Shown: positions 27,160-34,822 of the stretch, piece after piece | How positions within the stretch are numbered: the first letter of the stretch is position 1 | How the letters are laid out: each line of letters opens with the position of its first letter | Notes under the pieces: generated by a model | The model's input: only the letters and a program-made list of their open reading frames with translations | Databases searched by the model: none | What the model was told of the DNA's origin: nothing | Made by a program: the position numbers and the translations under genes | Source of the DNA: Bacillota bacterium | Lineage (GTDB): Bacteria; Bacillota; Bacilli; Alicyclobacillales; SLC66 | Reading direction: 5' to 3' | Assembly (NCBI GenBank): GCA_021820975.1 | Contig: JAKADA010000006.1 | Coordinates: 1 to 64,000, forward strand | Length of the DNA stretch: 64,000 bases

Positions 27160-27997
27160 TCGTGGACGTAAGGCGATTGAGGATCGATTTGCAAAAGATG
27201 GTAAGAAAGCAGCATTTATCGCTTTTGCTATGGCAGGTGATCCAACACTTGAAGAAAGTTATGAAATTATTCTAGAATTATCACAATATGCTGACATTAT
27301 TGAAGTTGGTATCCCTTATTCAGATCCACTCGCTGATGGTCCTGTCATTCAAGGGGCATCCTTGCGAGCTTTACGTGCAGGTACCACAATGGATCACGCA
27401 ATGACTATGATGCGTCGCTTGCGTGAACATACGGATGTGCCGTTAATCGCATTTACGTATGTGAATCCAGTGATTCAGTATGGCATAGAACGGATGGTTA
27501 AGGCTCTTTTGGAGGCGGGTGTCGATGGTATGATCGTGCCTGACTTGCCCTATGAAGAAAGTGGTCCGTTGCGCGAGGCTCTTCATCAAGCCGGCCTTGC
27601 TTTCATACCGTTGATTGCTTTGACGAGTCAGGATCGCATTCATACAATCGCCGCTTCAGCGACTGGGTTCGCTTATTGTGTCTCCTCTCTTGGAGTTACA
27701 GGAGAAAGAAGCAAGTTTTCAAACCAGCTTGAGGAGTTTGTTTCGAAGGTCAAGGAATATAGTCCTGTGCCAGTTGCTGTTGGCTTTGGTGTGCGAGAAG
27801 CAGCACAAGTTGATTTCTTAAAGACGTTCGCTGACGGTGTCATTGTTGGTAGCGCTATAGTGCGTTATGTAGAATCTATCTATAAGGCACATCAACAAGG
27901 AAACATCGAAGCCGCCCAAAAAGCAAGGCAAAACCTGATGGACTTCGCAAAAAGTTTAGCGTTTGCTACAGGACGTAAAGGGGATAAAGACGAGTGA
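27152..27997 (+). CDS. trpA: Tryptophan synthase alpha chain
   Basis: Cleaves indole-3-glycerol phosphate and passes indole to TrpB. Catalytic Glu is in [20 protein letters not shown] (about 55) and Asp in the same motif. The mobile loop and phosphate site ([27 protein letters not shown]) are present. ATG 27152 gives 281 residues and is preceded by GGTGAG; the longer in-frame version would run deep into trpB. Confidence 0.98.
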   Translation: MVNRGRKAIEDRFAKDGKKAAFIAFAMAGDPTLEESYEIILELSQYADIIEVGIPYSDPLADGPVIQGASLRALRAGTTMDHAMTMMRRLREHTDVPLIAFTYVNPVIQYGIERMVKALLEAGVDGMIVPDLPYEESGPLREALHQAGLAFIPLIALTSQDRIHTIAASATGFAYCVSSLGVTGERSKFSNQLEEFVSKVKEYSPVPVAVGFGVREAAQVDFLKTFADGVIVGSAIVRYVESIYKAHQQGNIEAAQKARQNLMDFAKSLAFATGRKGDKDE

Positions 27998-29115
27998 CAC
28001 GCGCGTTTACACAAGTTTGTCTTATCGGTTGTGGGCTGATTGGTGGTTCACTTAGTCTAGCCTTAAAAAAAACAGGATTGGTTACTCGAGTGGTTGGTGT
28101 TGATGTCCATCCACGCGTCTTAGAGGTGGCCATAGCACGCGGAGTCATTGATGAGGGTACATCTGACTTACATTTTGGGTTGACAAACGCTAATCTTGTG
28201 ATCGTCGCGACTCCTGTACCAGCGACGATAGAGCTAATCCCGAAAATTGCAAAATGGGAACATATACTTGCTAAAGACGCCATTGTGACTGATGTATCTG
28301 GTGTTAAAAATCATGTGGTGGAACTGGCGTCAGAAGTGTTTCATAGCGTATCTTTTGTTGGTGGCCATCCGATGGCAGGTTCTGAGAAGTCGGGCATTTG
28401 GGCTGCTCATGACAAGTTGTTAGAAAATGCCGTATACGTGATGACACCAGATGATAAGACCTCTCAAGCGGCTCTTGCTGACTTAGCTGAACTGTTGCGA
28501 CGGACAGGAGCTCTTATTCGAACTATGTCACCTTTACTTCATGATCGCGTGGTAGCAGCTATTAGTCATGTTCCGCATATTATAGCGGCGACGTTAGTGA
28601 ATCAAGTACAGGCTCTATCAGGGCAAGATGCTTCTTATGTAGAATTAGCCGCTGGTGGATTTCGGGATATCACGCGTATTGCCTCTAGTGATCCAGCCTT
28701 GTGGCGTGATATTTCCCTTGAAAACAGAATGGAAATAGAACCTTTGCTTGATGCATGGATTCGTCGCTTAACGCAGTGCAAAGCCGCCATTTCTGATGGT
28801 GATTCAAGTCAACTCGAAGAATTTTTTACAACCGCACGGACATTTCGTGATGCGCTTCCGGCTAAAAGTAGTGGTGCTATAAGACCGTTATACAGTATGA
28901 CAGTGTCTGTTCCTGATGAACCTGGAATAATCGGTGAGGTGGCATCACTTTTAGGAAAGAAGAATATTAGTATTCGTAATATCGGCATTTTAGAAAGTCG
29001 TGAAGACGATGATGGGCAATTATTATTGCAATTTGATACGGTAGTTTTTTATGATCGAGCGGCAAAAGAATTGACGCAAAGTGGTTACCCGATCATTGAT
29101 CGTGTAATGAGTTGA
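27994..29115 (+). CDS. tyrA: Prephenate dehydrogenase with C-terminal ACT domain
   Basis: Oxidatively decarboxylates prephenate to 4-hydroxyphenylpyruvate for tyrosine. The NAD-binding motif GCGLIGGSLS is at about 8-17, the catalytic-region His in GGHPMAGSEKSG, and the ACT domain starts near residue 300 (YSMTVSVPDEPGIIGEVASLL), which probably senses tyrosine. It is 373 residues long. GTG 27994 overlaps the trpA stop. tyrA closes the operon, as in the bacillus aro/trp supraoperon but without hisC before it or aroE after it. Confidence 0.97.
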   Translation: MTRAFTQVCLIGCGLIGGSLSLALKKTGLVTRVVGVDVHPRVLEVAIARGVIDEGTSDLHFGLTNANLVIVATPVPATIELIPKIAKWEHILAKDAIVTDVSGVKNHVVELASEVFHSVSFVGGHPMAGSEKSGIWAAHDKLLENAVYVMTPDDKTSQAALADLAELLRRTGALIRTMSPLLHDRVVAAISHVPHIIAATLVNQVQALSGQDASYVELAAGGFRDITRIASSDPALWRDISLENRMEIEPLLDAWIRRLTQCKAAISDGDSSQLEEFFTTARTFRDALPAKSSGAIRPLYSMTVSVPDEPGIIGEVASLLGKKNISIRNIGILESREDDDGQLLLQFDTVVFYDRAAKELTQSGYPIIDRVMS

Positions 29116-29191
29116 CTTCCAAACGATTGGTCGGTAAGATAGATGATGATGTGAGATGTAGTTTCTCTCCACTCCTAGTAATCTCTCTCTT

Positions 29192-29222
29192 GACTCGCAT
29201 GAACGTTGCGAGTCCTTTTTTA
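29192..29222 (+). terminator. Intrinsic terminator of the aro/trp supraoperon
   Basis: GACTCGCA (29192-29199) and TGCGAGTC (29207-29214) form an 8-bp stem, followed by CTTTTTTAT. The rest of the 191-base gap after tyrA is pyrimidine-rich and shows nothing else. Confidence 0.88.
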
Positions 29223-29306
29223 TGGATATTTTATCAAAAGTGGGTATAGGCGCAACCAAACTGGATGATCCTAAAAAGGAAAGCCTAGGACTAGTGAGGG
29301 ATCTTC

Positions 29307-30944
29307 GTGCGACTCGCAGATTGCTTGAACCAAAGTGATTTTACCAACCTGCAAAAAATAGCAAAGCGACATGCTTTATCGTGTCCTTTGTATTCCAAAA
29401 ATACTGTTCTTCAAGAAATTTTATCGCGTTTTTTTGAACCCCACTATGTCGAGCAAAGAGCACGACTTGTCTCACCACAGGCTCAAAAAGCACTCGAACA
29501 AGTCGTCCTAGATGGACGAACTACTTTTGTTAAAGAAGAGCTCACGGGATTACTTAAGGATGTCTGTGGTAATGTGGAGAATGAGCGTAAGGCTGTGTCC
29601 TCAATCTTAAATGAACTGATTCAAGAAGGGTTTGTATTTGAACATTTTACGGCGTCCTCCGTAACGTACCTATGTCCAGAAGATGTTTGGATAAAACTTC
29701 GTGAAAACACGTATCACATTCTCCAAACACGTGTGCAAAAAGCCGCGATGACACCTGTGATTTATCGCTATGATGAGACAGCTGCGGCACGAGATGCGGC
29801 TGTACTCTTATTTTTTGTAGCTAAGCAGCCGATAAAATTAACCCAAGAGGGCGTTATCTTTAAACGCAGTCAGCAACAAATTGCGCAACTGTTTGAAGTA
29901 TCAGAGAGGCCATTAAACTCATCGAACGTATGGCGTTTTGGCTATGGTCGGCGTTATCATGATTATGCTGAAAGATTTGCTCTTCTATATGATCATCTAT
30001 ATGACGAAGGTTGTTTGTTTGAGCAAGAAGATGGTACCTTAGTGGTCAATCCAGTAAAATGTGATACCTACTTAAAGCAATCTGATGAAGAACGTGCGTA
30101 TCATATCTTTCTCTATTGGCTAAAAACGTATCGACAGGCGATTAAGAATATAAGGCGCATTGTCGCTCAGATAGCTCAGATGGCAGGCCATGACTGGATT
30201 TATGCCGAGTCTTTAAAAGCGATTTTACAGAGTCAGGTTAGAGAATTTTATTATGAATCAGCCGAACAAGTGTATGAATTGCATGTTTTACAAATGTTAG
30301 TGTATACAGGAGCGTTAATGAGGGGTCAAGGTGAATCAGGTACCGTGCTCTATCGATTATCCAAACTGGGAGAAAAGTGGTTGATTCATGCACTATCCCT
30401 CGAATCGGATGAGGATACGGAAAAACAGGCAATGGAAGAATCATTGGCAATTGTATCTCCCAATTTTGAAATTCTTGTACCTGTTGGTGGTGATACGTTG
30501 TACGGTTGGGACCTACAAATGATAGCTGATCTTATTAAAAATCAGAAATGGCGTACCTATCAATTGACGCGCGACAGCATCTATCGCGCATTGCTTGCTG
30601 GTTTTGATCAATCCTCGATCTTAGCATTCTTATCCCGTATCGCAGCGTATGAAGTACCTACTAACGTCATCAAAACCATTACAGATTGGTGCAACGAATA
30701 TGGCAAAGTACGTATGGAAATCTGTTGTATGGTCACGGCAAAAGATGATACGACAGCACTAGAAATTGAACGTATTCAAGCACTTCGTGAACGTATGGTG
30801 CAAAAAATTGGGGATCATGTTTATGTATTTCGGGTTAATGATGAAGGTGTGGTGCTCGCGGTGTTAAGGAAACTCGGAATGATGGTACAGGTGGCTAGCT
30901 CAGGTTCCATAATGCGAGAAATTCCGGAAATTCCTGAAATTTAG
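29307..30944 (+). CDS. Helicase-associated-domain protein without a motor domain
   Basis: A 545-residue protein. The C-terminal part (about 385-470, SPNFEILVPVGGD ... YQLTRDSIYRALLAG ... ILAFLSRIAAYEVP) matches the helicase-associated domain found in XPB/Ssl2-like proteins (Helicase_C_3). No Walker A or DEAD box is present. The N-terminal 380 residues look helical with winged-helix-like stretches and are not recognised. The start is GTG 29307 with GTGAGGGATC upstream. The function is unknown; DNA binding or repair support is an inference from the domain. It stands where B. subtilis has the TPR gene ypiA, before reoY. Confidence 0.75.
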   Translation: MRLADCLNQSDFTNLQKIAKRHALSCPLYSKNTVLQEILSRFFEPHYVEQRARLVSPQAQKALEQVVLDGRTTFVKEELTGLLKDVCGNVENERKAVSSILNELIQEGFVFEHFTASSVTYLCPEDVWIKLRENTYHILQTRVQKAAMTPVIYRYDETAAARDAAVLLFFVAKQPIKLTQEGVIFKRSQQQIAQLFEVSERPLNSSNVWRFGYGRRYHDYAERFALLYDHLYDEGCLFEQEDGTLVVNPVKCDTYLKQSDEERAYHIFLYWLKTYRQAIKNIRRIVAQIAQMAGHDWIYAESLKAILQSQVREFYYESAEQVYELHVLQMLVYTGALMRGQGESGTVLYRLSKLGEKWLIHALSLESDEDTEKQAMEESLAIVSPNFEILVPVGGDTLYGWDLQMIADLIKNQKWRTYQLTRDSIYRALLAGFDQSSILAFLSRIAAYEVPTNVIKTITDWCNEYGKVRMEICCMVTAKDDTTALEIERIQALRERMVQKIGDHVYVFRVNDEGVVLAVLRKLGMMVQVASSGSIMREIPEIPEI

Positions 30945-30978
30945 GCTTGTAAGAAGGAAAGCGTGGACGGTTTCTCGA

Positions 30979-31036
30979 ATAAACAAAGAACAAAGCCGTA
31001 ATTTTCACCGACTGCTAGGCATGTCTCTTTGTTTAT
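30979..31036. repeat. 11-bp perfect inverted repeat before reoY
   Basis: ATAAACAAAGA (30979-30989) is the exact reverse complement of TCTTTGTTTAT (31026-31036), with 36 bases between. It fills much of the 110-base gap and ends 18 bases before the reoY start. It could be a terminator-like hairpin or an operator. Confidence 0.6.
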
Positions 31037-31054
31037 GGAAGGGGAGAAGACGCC

Positions 31055-31609
31055 ATGAAGGAAATGATCACGGTTGCGGATAAGAAACGATTTATTCACT
31101 GGTTTTTAGAACACTTCAACCTGAAAAACCCCGAAGCTGAATGGCTTTTGCAATATGTGGCGTCCAATGAAAGCCTACTTGAAAAAACACATTTTACCGA
31201 TCGTCTTGAACGTTCACCCAAAGCTCTCTTTATGTCTACGACTTGTGTGAATATGACGGCCTTTAAGTTTTATAAGAATCGTCGCGTCACATCAGACGTG
31301 GAAAAAGCTTTTCTCGATTTGCACAATCATCCTAATGAAGAATTGTATATCACACTTTACTTTCGCGATCGTGCACACTGCGTAGAATATGCTGCTGTCT
31401 TGGAGAGTCAAGAGGCTGAATTAAAAGTGCAGTCGAAACGCGACATTATGATAGGGCTTGAAGCAGAGATGTGGCTAGATCATGTACAATTTGATCATCA
31501 GTGCACATTTTTACGACAGCGTATCGACGAAGCTCTTGACCGTAAAGACCGTAACGCATTTACATTACTATCTTGTCAGTATAAGGCTTTGCTTAAAACG
31601 CGTCAGTAG
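31055..31609 (+). CDS. reoY: ReoY / YpiB family regulator of MurA degradation
   Basis: Matches YpiB of B. subtilis (UPF0302; ReoY in Listeria), which together with ReoM controls ClpCP-dependent breakdown of MurA and so the entry step of peptidoglycan synthesis. Seen are the family segments FIHWFLEHFNLKNPEAEWLLQ..., ERSPKALFMST, and the C-terminal UPF0302-type region QFDHQCTFLRQRIDEALDRKD, in 184 residues. The start is ATG 31055 after GGGGAGA. The position upstream of ypiF-qcr agrees with bacilli. Apparent length and motifs are normal. Confidence 0.88.
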   Translation: MKEMITVADKKRFIHWFLEHFNLKNPEAEWLLQYVASNESLLEKTHFTDRLERSPKALFMSTTCVNMTAFKFYKNRRVTSDVEKAFLDLHNHPNEELYITLYFRDRAHCVEYAAVLESQEAELKVQSKRDIMIGLEAEMWLDHVQFDHQCTFLRQRIDEALDRKDRNAFTLLSCQYKALLKTRQ

Positions 31610-31645
31610 GCTACAATAAGATCGTACCATTCAAATAAAGCATAG

Positions 31646-31763
31646 GCCTAGTTCCAAAGTTTTTGGAAGCGGGGGAACCGTGTTGTAGGGGTGTATCCGG
31701 TATTCTCCGGTAGGGAATCTCTTTTCCCAAACCCGTCAGCTAACCTCGTCGGCAAAAAGAGAG
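31646..31763 (+). ncRNA. c-di-AMP riboswitch (ydaO-yuaA type)
   Basis: The conserved core of the ydaO-yuaA leader is present in order: GCGGGGGAACC (31669-31679), GGGGTGTATCCGG, TAGGG, then CCCAAACCCGTCAGC and TAACCTCGT (31726-31749). P1 can form from GCC 31646-31648 with GGC 31751-31753. These RNAs bind cyclic di-AMP and usually switch genes for K+ transport, osmoprotection or wall turnover off. No terminator lies between aptamer and the next start codon, 16 bases on. Loop bases TCTCTTTT (31718-31725) are complementary to AAAAGAGA (31755-31762), which includes the start of the ribosome site. Confidence 0.93.
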
Positions 31764-31769
31764 GTGTTT

Positions 31770-32234
31770 ATGGTGGATTTAGTTATGGATGATTTTCGTA
31801 TTGGCCAACTCGAACCAAGTAGGATTGGACCCGTACTCAGTCAAGAAGTGGCGTCAACGGTCACGTACCTAGAGGAACCATCTGAGCGTATCTTACAAGT
31901 TGAGGAAACGGCATATAATGCCATGATGGTGATACTTAGATCGAATCAACCATTTCATGCTTGGACGATAGCACAAGCTACTCGAGGCATTTTGCATGGG
32001 TTTGTGCAGGTAGGATACGATATCTCACATGTTGCTCCATTTGTTGCAGCTGCTATTTCAAAAGCGATAAGCTCTGCCTATTCTTTGTCTTTGCAGGCAG
32101 AAAAAGGAATCCGTGCTGGCGTTCAGATGACGATGCGTGATTTAGGGTTGACACATGGGGAAAATGATCGAGTACATCATGTGCCTACAATAGACCAGGA
32201 TGAGACCATATTCTTTGTACAATCAGCTCTTTAA
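31770..32234 (+). CDS. Unknown protein under c-di-AMP riboswitch control
   Basis: I do not recognise this 154-residue protein. It has no signal peptide or membrane span. Residues about 40-125 look largely helical (ILQVEETAYNAMMVIL, ISHVAPFVAAAISKAI, LSLQAEKGIRAGVQM), with an acidic variable tail. ATG 31770 follows AGAGAGG by five bases; GTG 31764 lies within the ribosome site. It is monocistronic: the riboswitch precedes it and a strong terminator follows. The regulation predicts a role in turgor, K+ or envelope homeostasis, and the neighbour reoY is a wall-synthesis regulator; both points are inference. Confidence 0.85.
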   Translation: MVDLVMDDFRIGQLEPSRIGPVLSQEVASTVTYLEEPSERILQVEETAYNAMMVILRSNQPFHAWTIAQATRGILHGFVQVGYDISHVAPFVAAAISKAISSAYSLSLQAEKGIRAGVQMTMRDLGLTHGENDRVHHVPTIDQDETIFFVQSAL

Positions 32235-32253
32235 TCACTTGTGTACTTACTAA

Positions 32254-32296
32254 ACAGGCAATTCCTGTCCTCGCGGGCAGGGATTGCCTGTTTTTG
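32254..32296 (+). terminator. Intrinsic terminator after the riboswitch-controlled gene
   Basis: ACAGGCAAT (32254-32262) pairs with ATTGCCTGT (32283-32291), extended inward by five more pairs (32263-32267 with 32278-32282), followed by a T-tract. Confidence 0.92.
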
Positions 32297-32338
32297 GTGG
32301 ATCGTGCGATACTATGTGGCAGAAAGGATGCGATAGCT

Positions 32339-32962
32339 TTGCGTGTAGAAGAAATGAACGCTCAAGAATTACGCGAGACCACAGCTTATCACGATACAAT
32401 TTTATTTACTTTTTGTGGTTTGACACAACGGCCAAGTCACTTACCTATCGGTTCATCATGGTTTATTATACGTAAAATTCGGGATACGCTTGAACAACGA
32501 TTAGGGGGGCGTGTATTAACCATTCCTGTTCAAGGCGTAGACCTCGCGGGTGATGATAATGCATTTTTTTCCTTACCCCAAGAACAATTCTGCGCACTCT
32601 TGCAAGAATCAATACGTGCTTTTTTACGCTATTTGCCAATTAACTATGTAGTGCTTTTAAGTGATAGCTTACATAAAGAACAAGCTTTCTTTGAAGCATT
32701 TTCAAATACTTCTATGAAGACTACTTCTTTTGTATGGTGGCGAGATGGTTTGGATATTGAGACTGATGCATACGTACCGTCTGGTGAGCATGATACATCC
32801 CTCATGTTAACTATTGCTAAAGGACTAGTTGATGTCGATCAAAAATCTGCTGACCGCCTGAAAGCGAACCGTGCCACAGCGCAAGCAGGTGAAAAGTACT
32901 TGCAACAGGTGTCCAATCGCTTACAAATGGCCGTTGAGACGCTTTGGAACCAAAAATATTAA
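32339..32962 (+). CDS. ypiF: YpiF-like protein (DUF2487)
   Basis: Matches the YpiF family by position (reoY - ypiF - qcr in bacilli) and by the N-terminal pattern YHDTILFTFCGLT. No function is known. TTG 32339 (MRVEEMNAQ, 207 aa) is proposed because AGAAAGGA lies ten bases upstream and a longer version would run into the preceding terminator. The C-terminus (ADRLKANRATAQAGEKYLQQVSNRL) looks helical. No signal peptide or membrane span is seen. Confidence 0.75.
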   Translation: MRVEEMNAQELRETTAYHDTILFTFCGLTQRPSHLPIGSSWFIIRKIRDTLEQRLGGRVLTIPVQGVDLAGDDNAFFSLPQEQFCALLQESIRAFLRYLPINYVVLLSDSLHKEQAFFEAFSNTSMKTTSFVWWRDGLDIETDAYVPSGEHDTSLMLTIAKGLVDVDQKSADRLKANRATAQAGEKYLQQVSNRLQMAVETLWNQKY

Positions 32963-33201
32963 ATACCTGTCGAGTTTTCGTCACACAGCCTACTTGTGCT
33001 AGTATCCAGAAAACCGTAAAACTAATCATAGGGGAATTTGCTAAGGCAAACGTGACAGTCTATATCAACCTAATTACTTTTTGGCAAGTTGTTTTGTCAA
33101 GACCTGCGTCAGGGGTTTCAGGAGGTGAGAGGGCTCGCAGGTAAGGTTTTAGACAATATAAACGTTTGCGGCGAAATGACATGGGTAGGTGAACCACATA
33201 A
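32963..33201 (+). other. 239-base leader before qcrB; no qcrA (Rieske) gene
   Basis: No reading frame with Rieske motifs (CTHLGC / CPCHGS) is present, although qcrA sits here in bacilli. The stretch holds two hairpins: TTGGCAA/TTGTCAA (33081-33100) and ACCTGCG/CGCAGGT (33102-33108 with 33136-33142). A TATAAA at 33157-33162 lacks a good -35 element. AGGTG at 33187-33191 is the qcrB ribosome site. Confidence 0.7.
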
Positions 33202-33873
33202 ATGATCAAACGTACTTATGATTGGATTGACGAACGTCTCAATATTACCCCTTTATGGCGTGATATTGCCGATCATGATGTGCCGGCTCATGTGAATCCG
33301 GCGGTCAAGATGTCGTCTTTTGTGTATTGCTTTGGTGGTCTGACATTTCTTATCATCGTAACGCAAATTCTTTCTGGCATGTTTTTGGCGATGTACTATG
33401 TGCCTGACATTCATAACGCCTATTATAGTGTGCAATACATCTCCAATCAGGTGTTACTCGGCCAAGTTGTTCGTGGTATGCACTTTTGGGGCGCATCGCT
33501 TGCTATTATCATGATGTTTTTACACATGTTGCGCGTGTTTTTTACAGGAGCCTATCGTGCACCGCGCGAACTCAACTGGATTATCGGTGTTTTGATTTTT
33601 GTCGTCGTTTTAGCCTTTGGTTTTACCGGTTATTTATTGCCCTGGGATCAACAGGCTTATTGGGCTACTGACGTCGGCGCCAATATTGCGGCTTCTGTTC
33701 CGATTATCGGACCTTACATTAAGCTTCTTTTGACGGGTGGATCTACACTTGGGGCTTTAACCTTAACACGGTTTTTCGCCATACATGTGTTTTTCCTTCC
33801 TGCCGCTTTGTTGGTCTTGTTAGGACTGCACTTTATTATGATTCGTAAAGCGGGCATCGCTGGACCGATGTAA
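33202..33873 (+). CDS. qcrB: Menaquinol:cytochrome c reductase cytochrome b subunit
   Basis: The b6-type subunit of the menaquinol-cytochrome c reductase, 223 residues with four membrane spans. The two haem-binding histidine pairs are visible: His in VVRGMHFWGASL and MMFLHMLRVF (span 2) and in FAIHVFFLPAAL and LLGLHFIMI (span 4). The Cys near the N-terminus (VYCFGGLTF, about residue 43) fits the covalently bound haem of the b6/Firmicutes type. The start is ATG 33202. qcrC follows after 17 bases. Confidence 0.95.
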   Translation: MIKRTYDWIDERLNITPLWRDIADHDVPAHVNPAVKMSSFVYCFGGLTFLIIVTQILSGMFLAMYYVPDIHNAYYSVQYISNQVLLGQVVRGMHFWGASLAIIMMFLHMLRVFFTGAYRAPRELNWIIGVLIFVVVLAFGFTGYLLPWDQQAYWATDVGANIAASVPIIGPYIKLLLTGGSTLGALTLTRFFAIHVFFLPAALLVLLGLHFIMIRKAGIAGPM

Positions 33874-33890
33874 CTAGGGAGGTAGACAAG

Positions 33891-34679
33891 GTGTCTGCGG
33901 AAGATTCGAAAGATAGAATTAAAGGAGCCCCTCGCAAGCGATGGGTGAATCGCAAGATGCATGATGGACGCGAACCGTTTTTTCCTAACTTTTTGTTAAA
34001 AGAATGGATAGCAGGAGCTATGTTCTTGACAGCGTTTATGATCTGGGTGATCAATAACCATGTTCATTTAGGCTCTATCGCAAATCCAAGTGATTCGACG
34101 TACATTCCTATGCCTGACTGGTATTTTTATTTTCTGTACCAATTCTTAAAATACTTCCCAGGTCCCGATCTTGCGTGGGGGACTGTCGCTGTTCCTATTA
34201 TTAGCATATTGTTGTTGATGTTTGTTCCTTGGTTAGATCGCGGTAAGTCGCGCAGACCAATCCATCGTCCGATTGCGGCGACAGCAATGGTACTGTTTGT
34301 CTTCATGTCCATTTGGCTGACGGCAGAGGCTTATCAACAACATCAATACGAAGTTAGCGGATCCGCTGGTGGAGGGACGAAGAGTGCAGCTGGTGGTTTG
34401 CCTTTCGCTGTATCGCATCCGACAAGTACTGCCTTGTTAAATACATCTATGCCAGGGTATACTGTTTTTCAAAACACGTGCTCAGGTTGTCACGGAACGG
34501 ATCTTAAAGGTGGCTTTGGTCCAGAATTACTTGGCATCGGTAATGAAGCGACATCTAGCCAGTTGCTTCCGGTCGTCAAAAAAGGGTTTAATCCCAATAT
34601 GCCACCTGCTGGCGGTTTGACAAGCAGTGTTCAAATACAACAAGTAGTTGACTGGCTCGCTACGCAAACGCAAAAATAA
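33891..34679 (+). CDS. qcrC: Menaquinol:cytochrome c reductase, fused subunit IV / cytochrome c
   Basis: A 262-residue fusion as in bacilli. Residues about 35-150 form a subunit-IV-like part with three membrane spans (PMPDWYFYFLYQFLK is typical), and the C-terminal 80 residues are a cytochrome c domain. The haem c motif CSGCH is at about residue 197 and the axial Met is in NPNMPPAGG. GTG 33891 follows GGAGG. The complex passes electrons from menaquinol to cytochrome c but normally needs QcrA, which is not encoded here. Confidence 0.95.
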   Translation: MSAEDSKDRIKGAPRKRWVNRKMHDGREPFFPNFLLKEWIAGAMFLTAFMIWVINNHVHLGSIANPSDSTYIPMPDWYFYFLYQFLKYFPGPDLAWGTVAVPIISILLLMFVPWLDRGKSRRPIHRPIAATAMVLFVFMSIWLTAEAYQQHQYEVSGSAGGGTKSAAGGLPFAVSHPTSTALLNTSMPGYTVFQNTCSGCHGTDLKGGFGPELLGIGNEATSSQLLPVVKKGFNPNMPPAGGLTSSVQIQQVVDWLATQTQK

Positions 34680-34710
34680 TTAAGTAGGTAGTAAACTTTA
34701 ACATTCTTTT

Positions 34711-34752
34711 AAGTGCAGTTACGTACCGATTGTACGTAACTGCACTTTTTTT
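34711..34752 (+). terminator. Intrinsic terminator after qcrC
   Basis: A perfect 15-bp stem (34711-34725 with 34733-34747), a 7-nt loop and a run of seven T residues. Confidence 0.95.
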
Positions 34753-34822
34753 ATCTAGTGTATGAGAAGGAATAGGTCGAGTCAAACTATAAATGTTTGA
34801 AAAAGTGAAAGGAGATAATTTT

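Noticed and set aside
32963-33201. Short frame (66 codons) as a remnant of qcrA
   Set aside because: No Rieske cysteine/histidine motifs; too short and without similarity that I can see.
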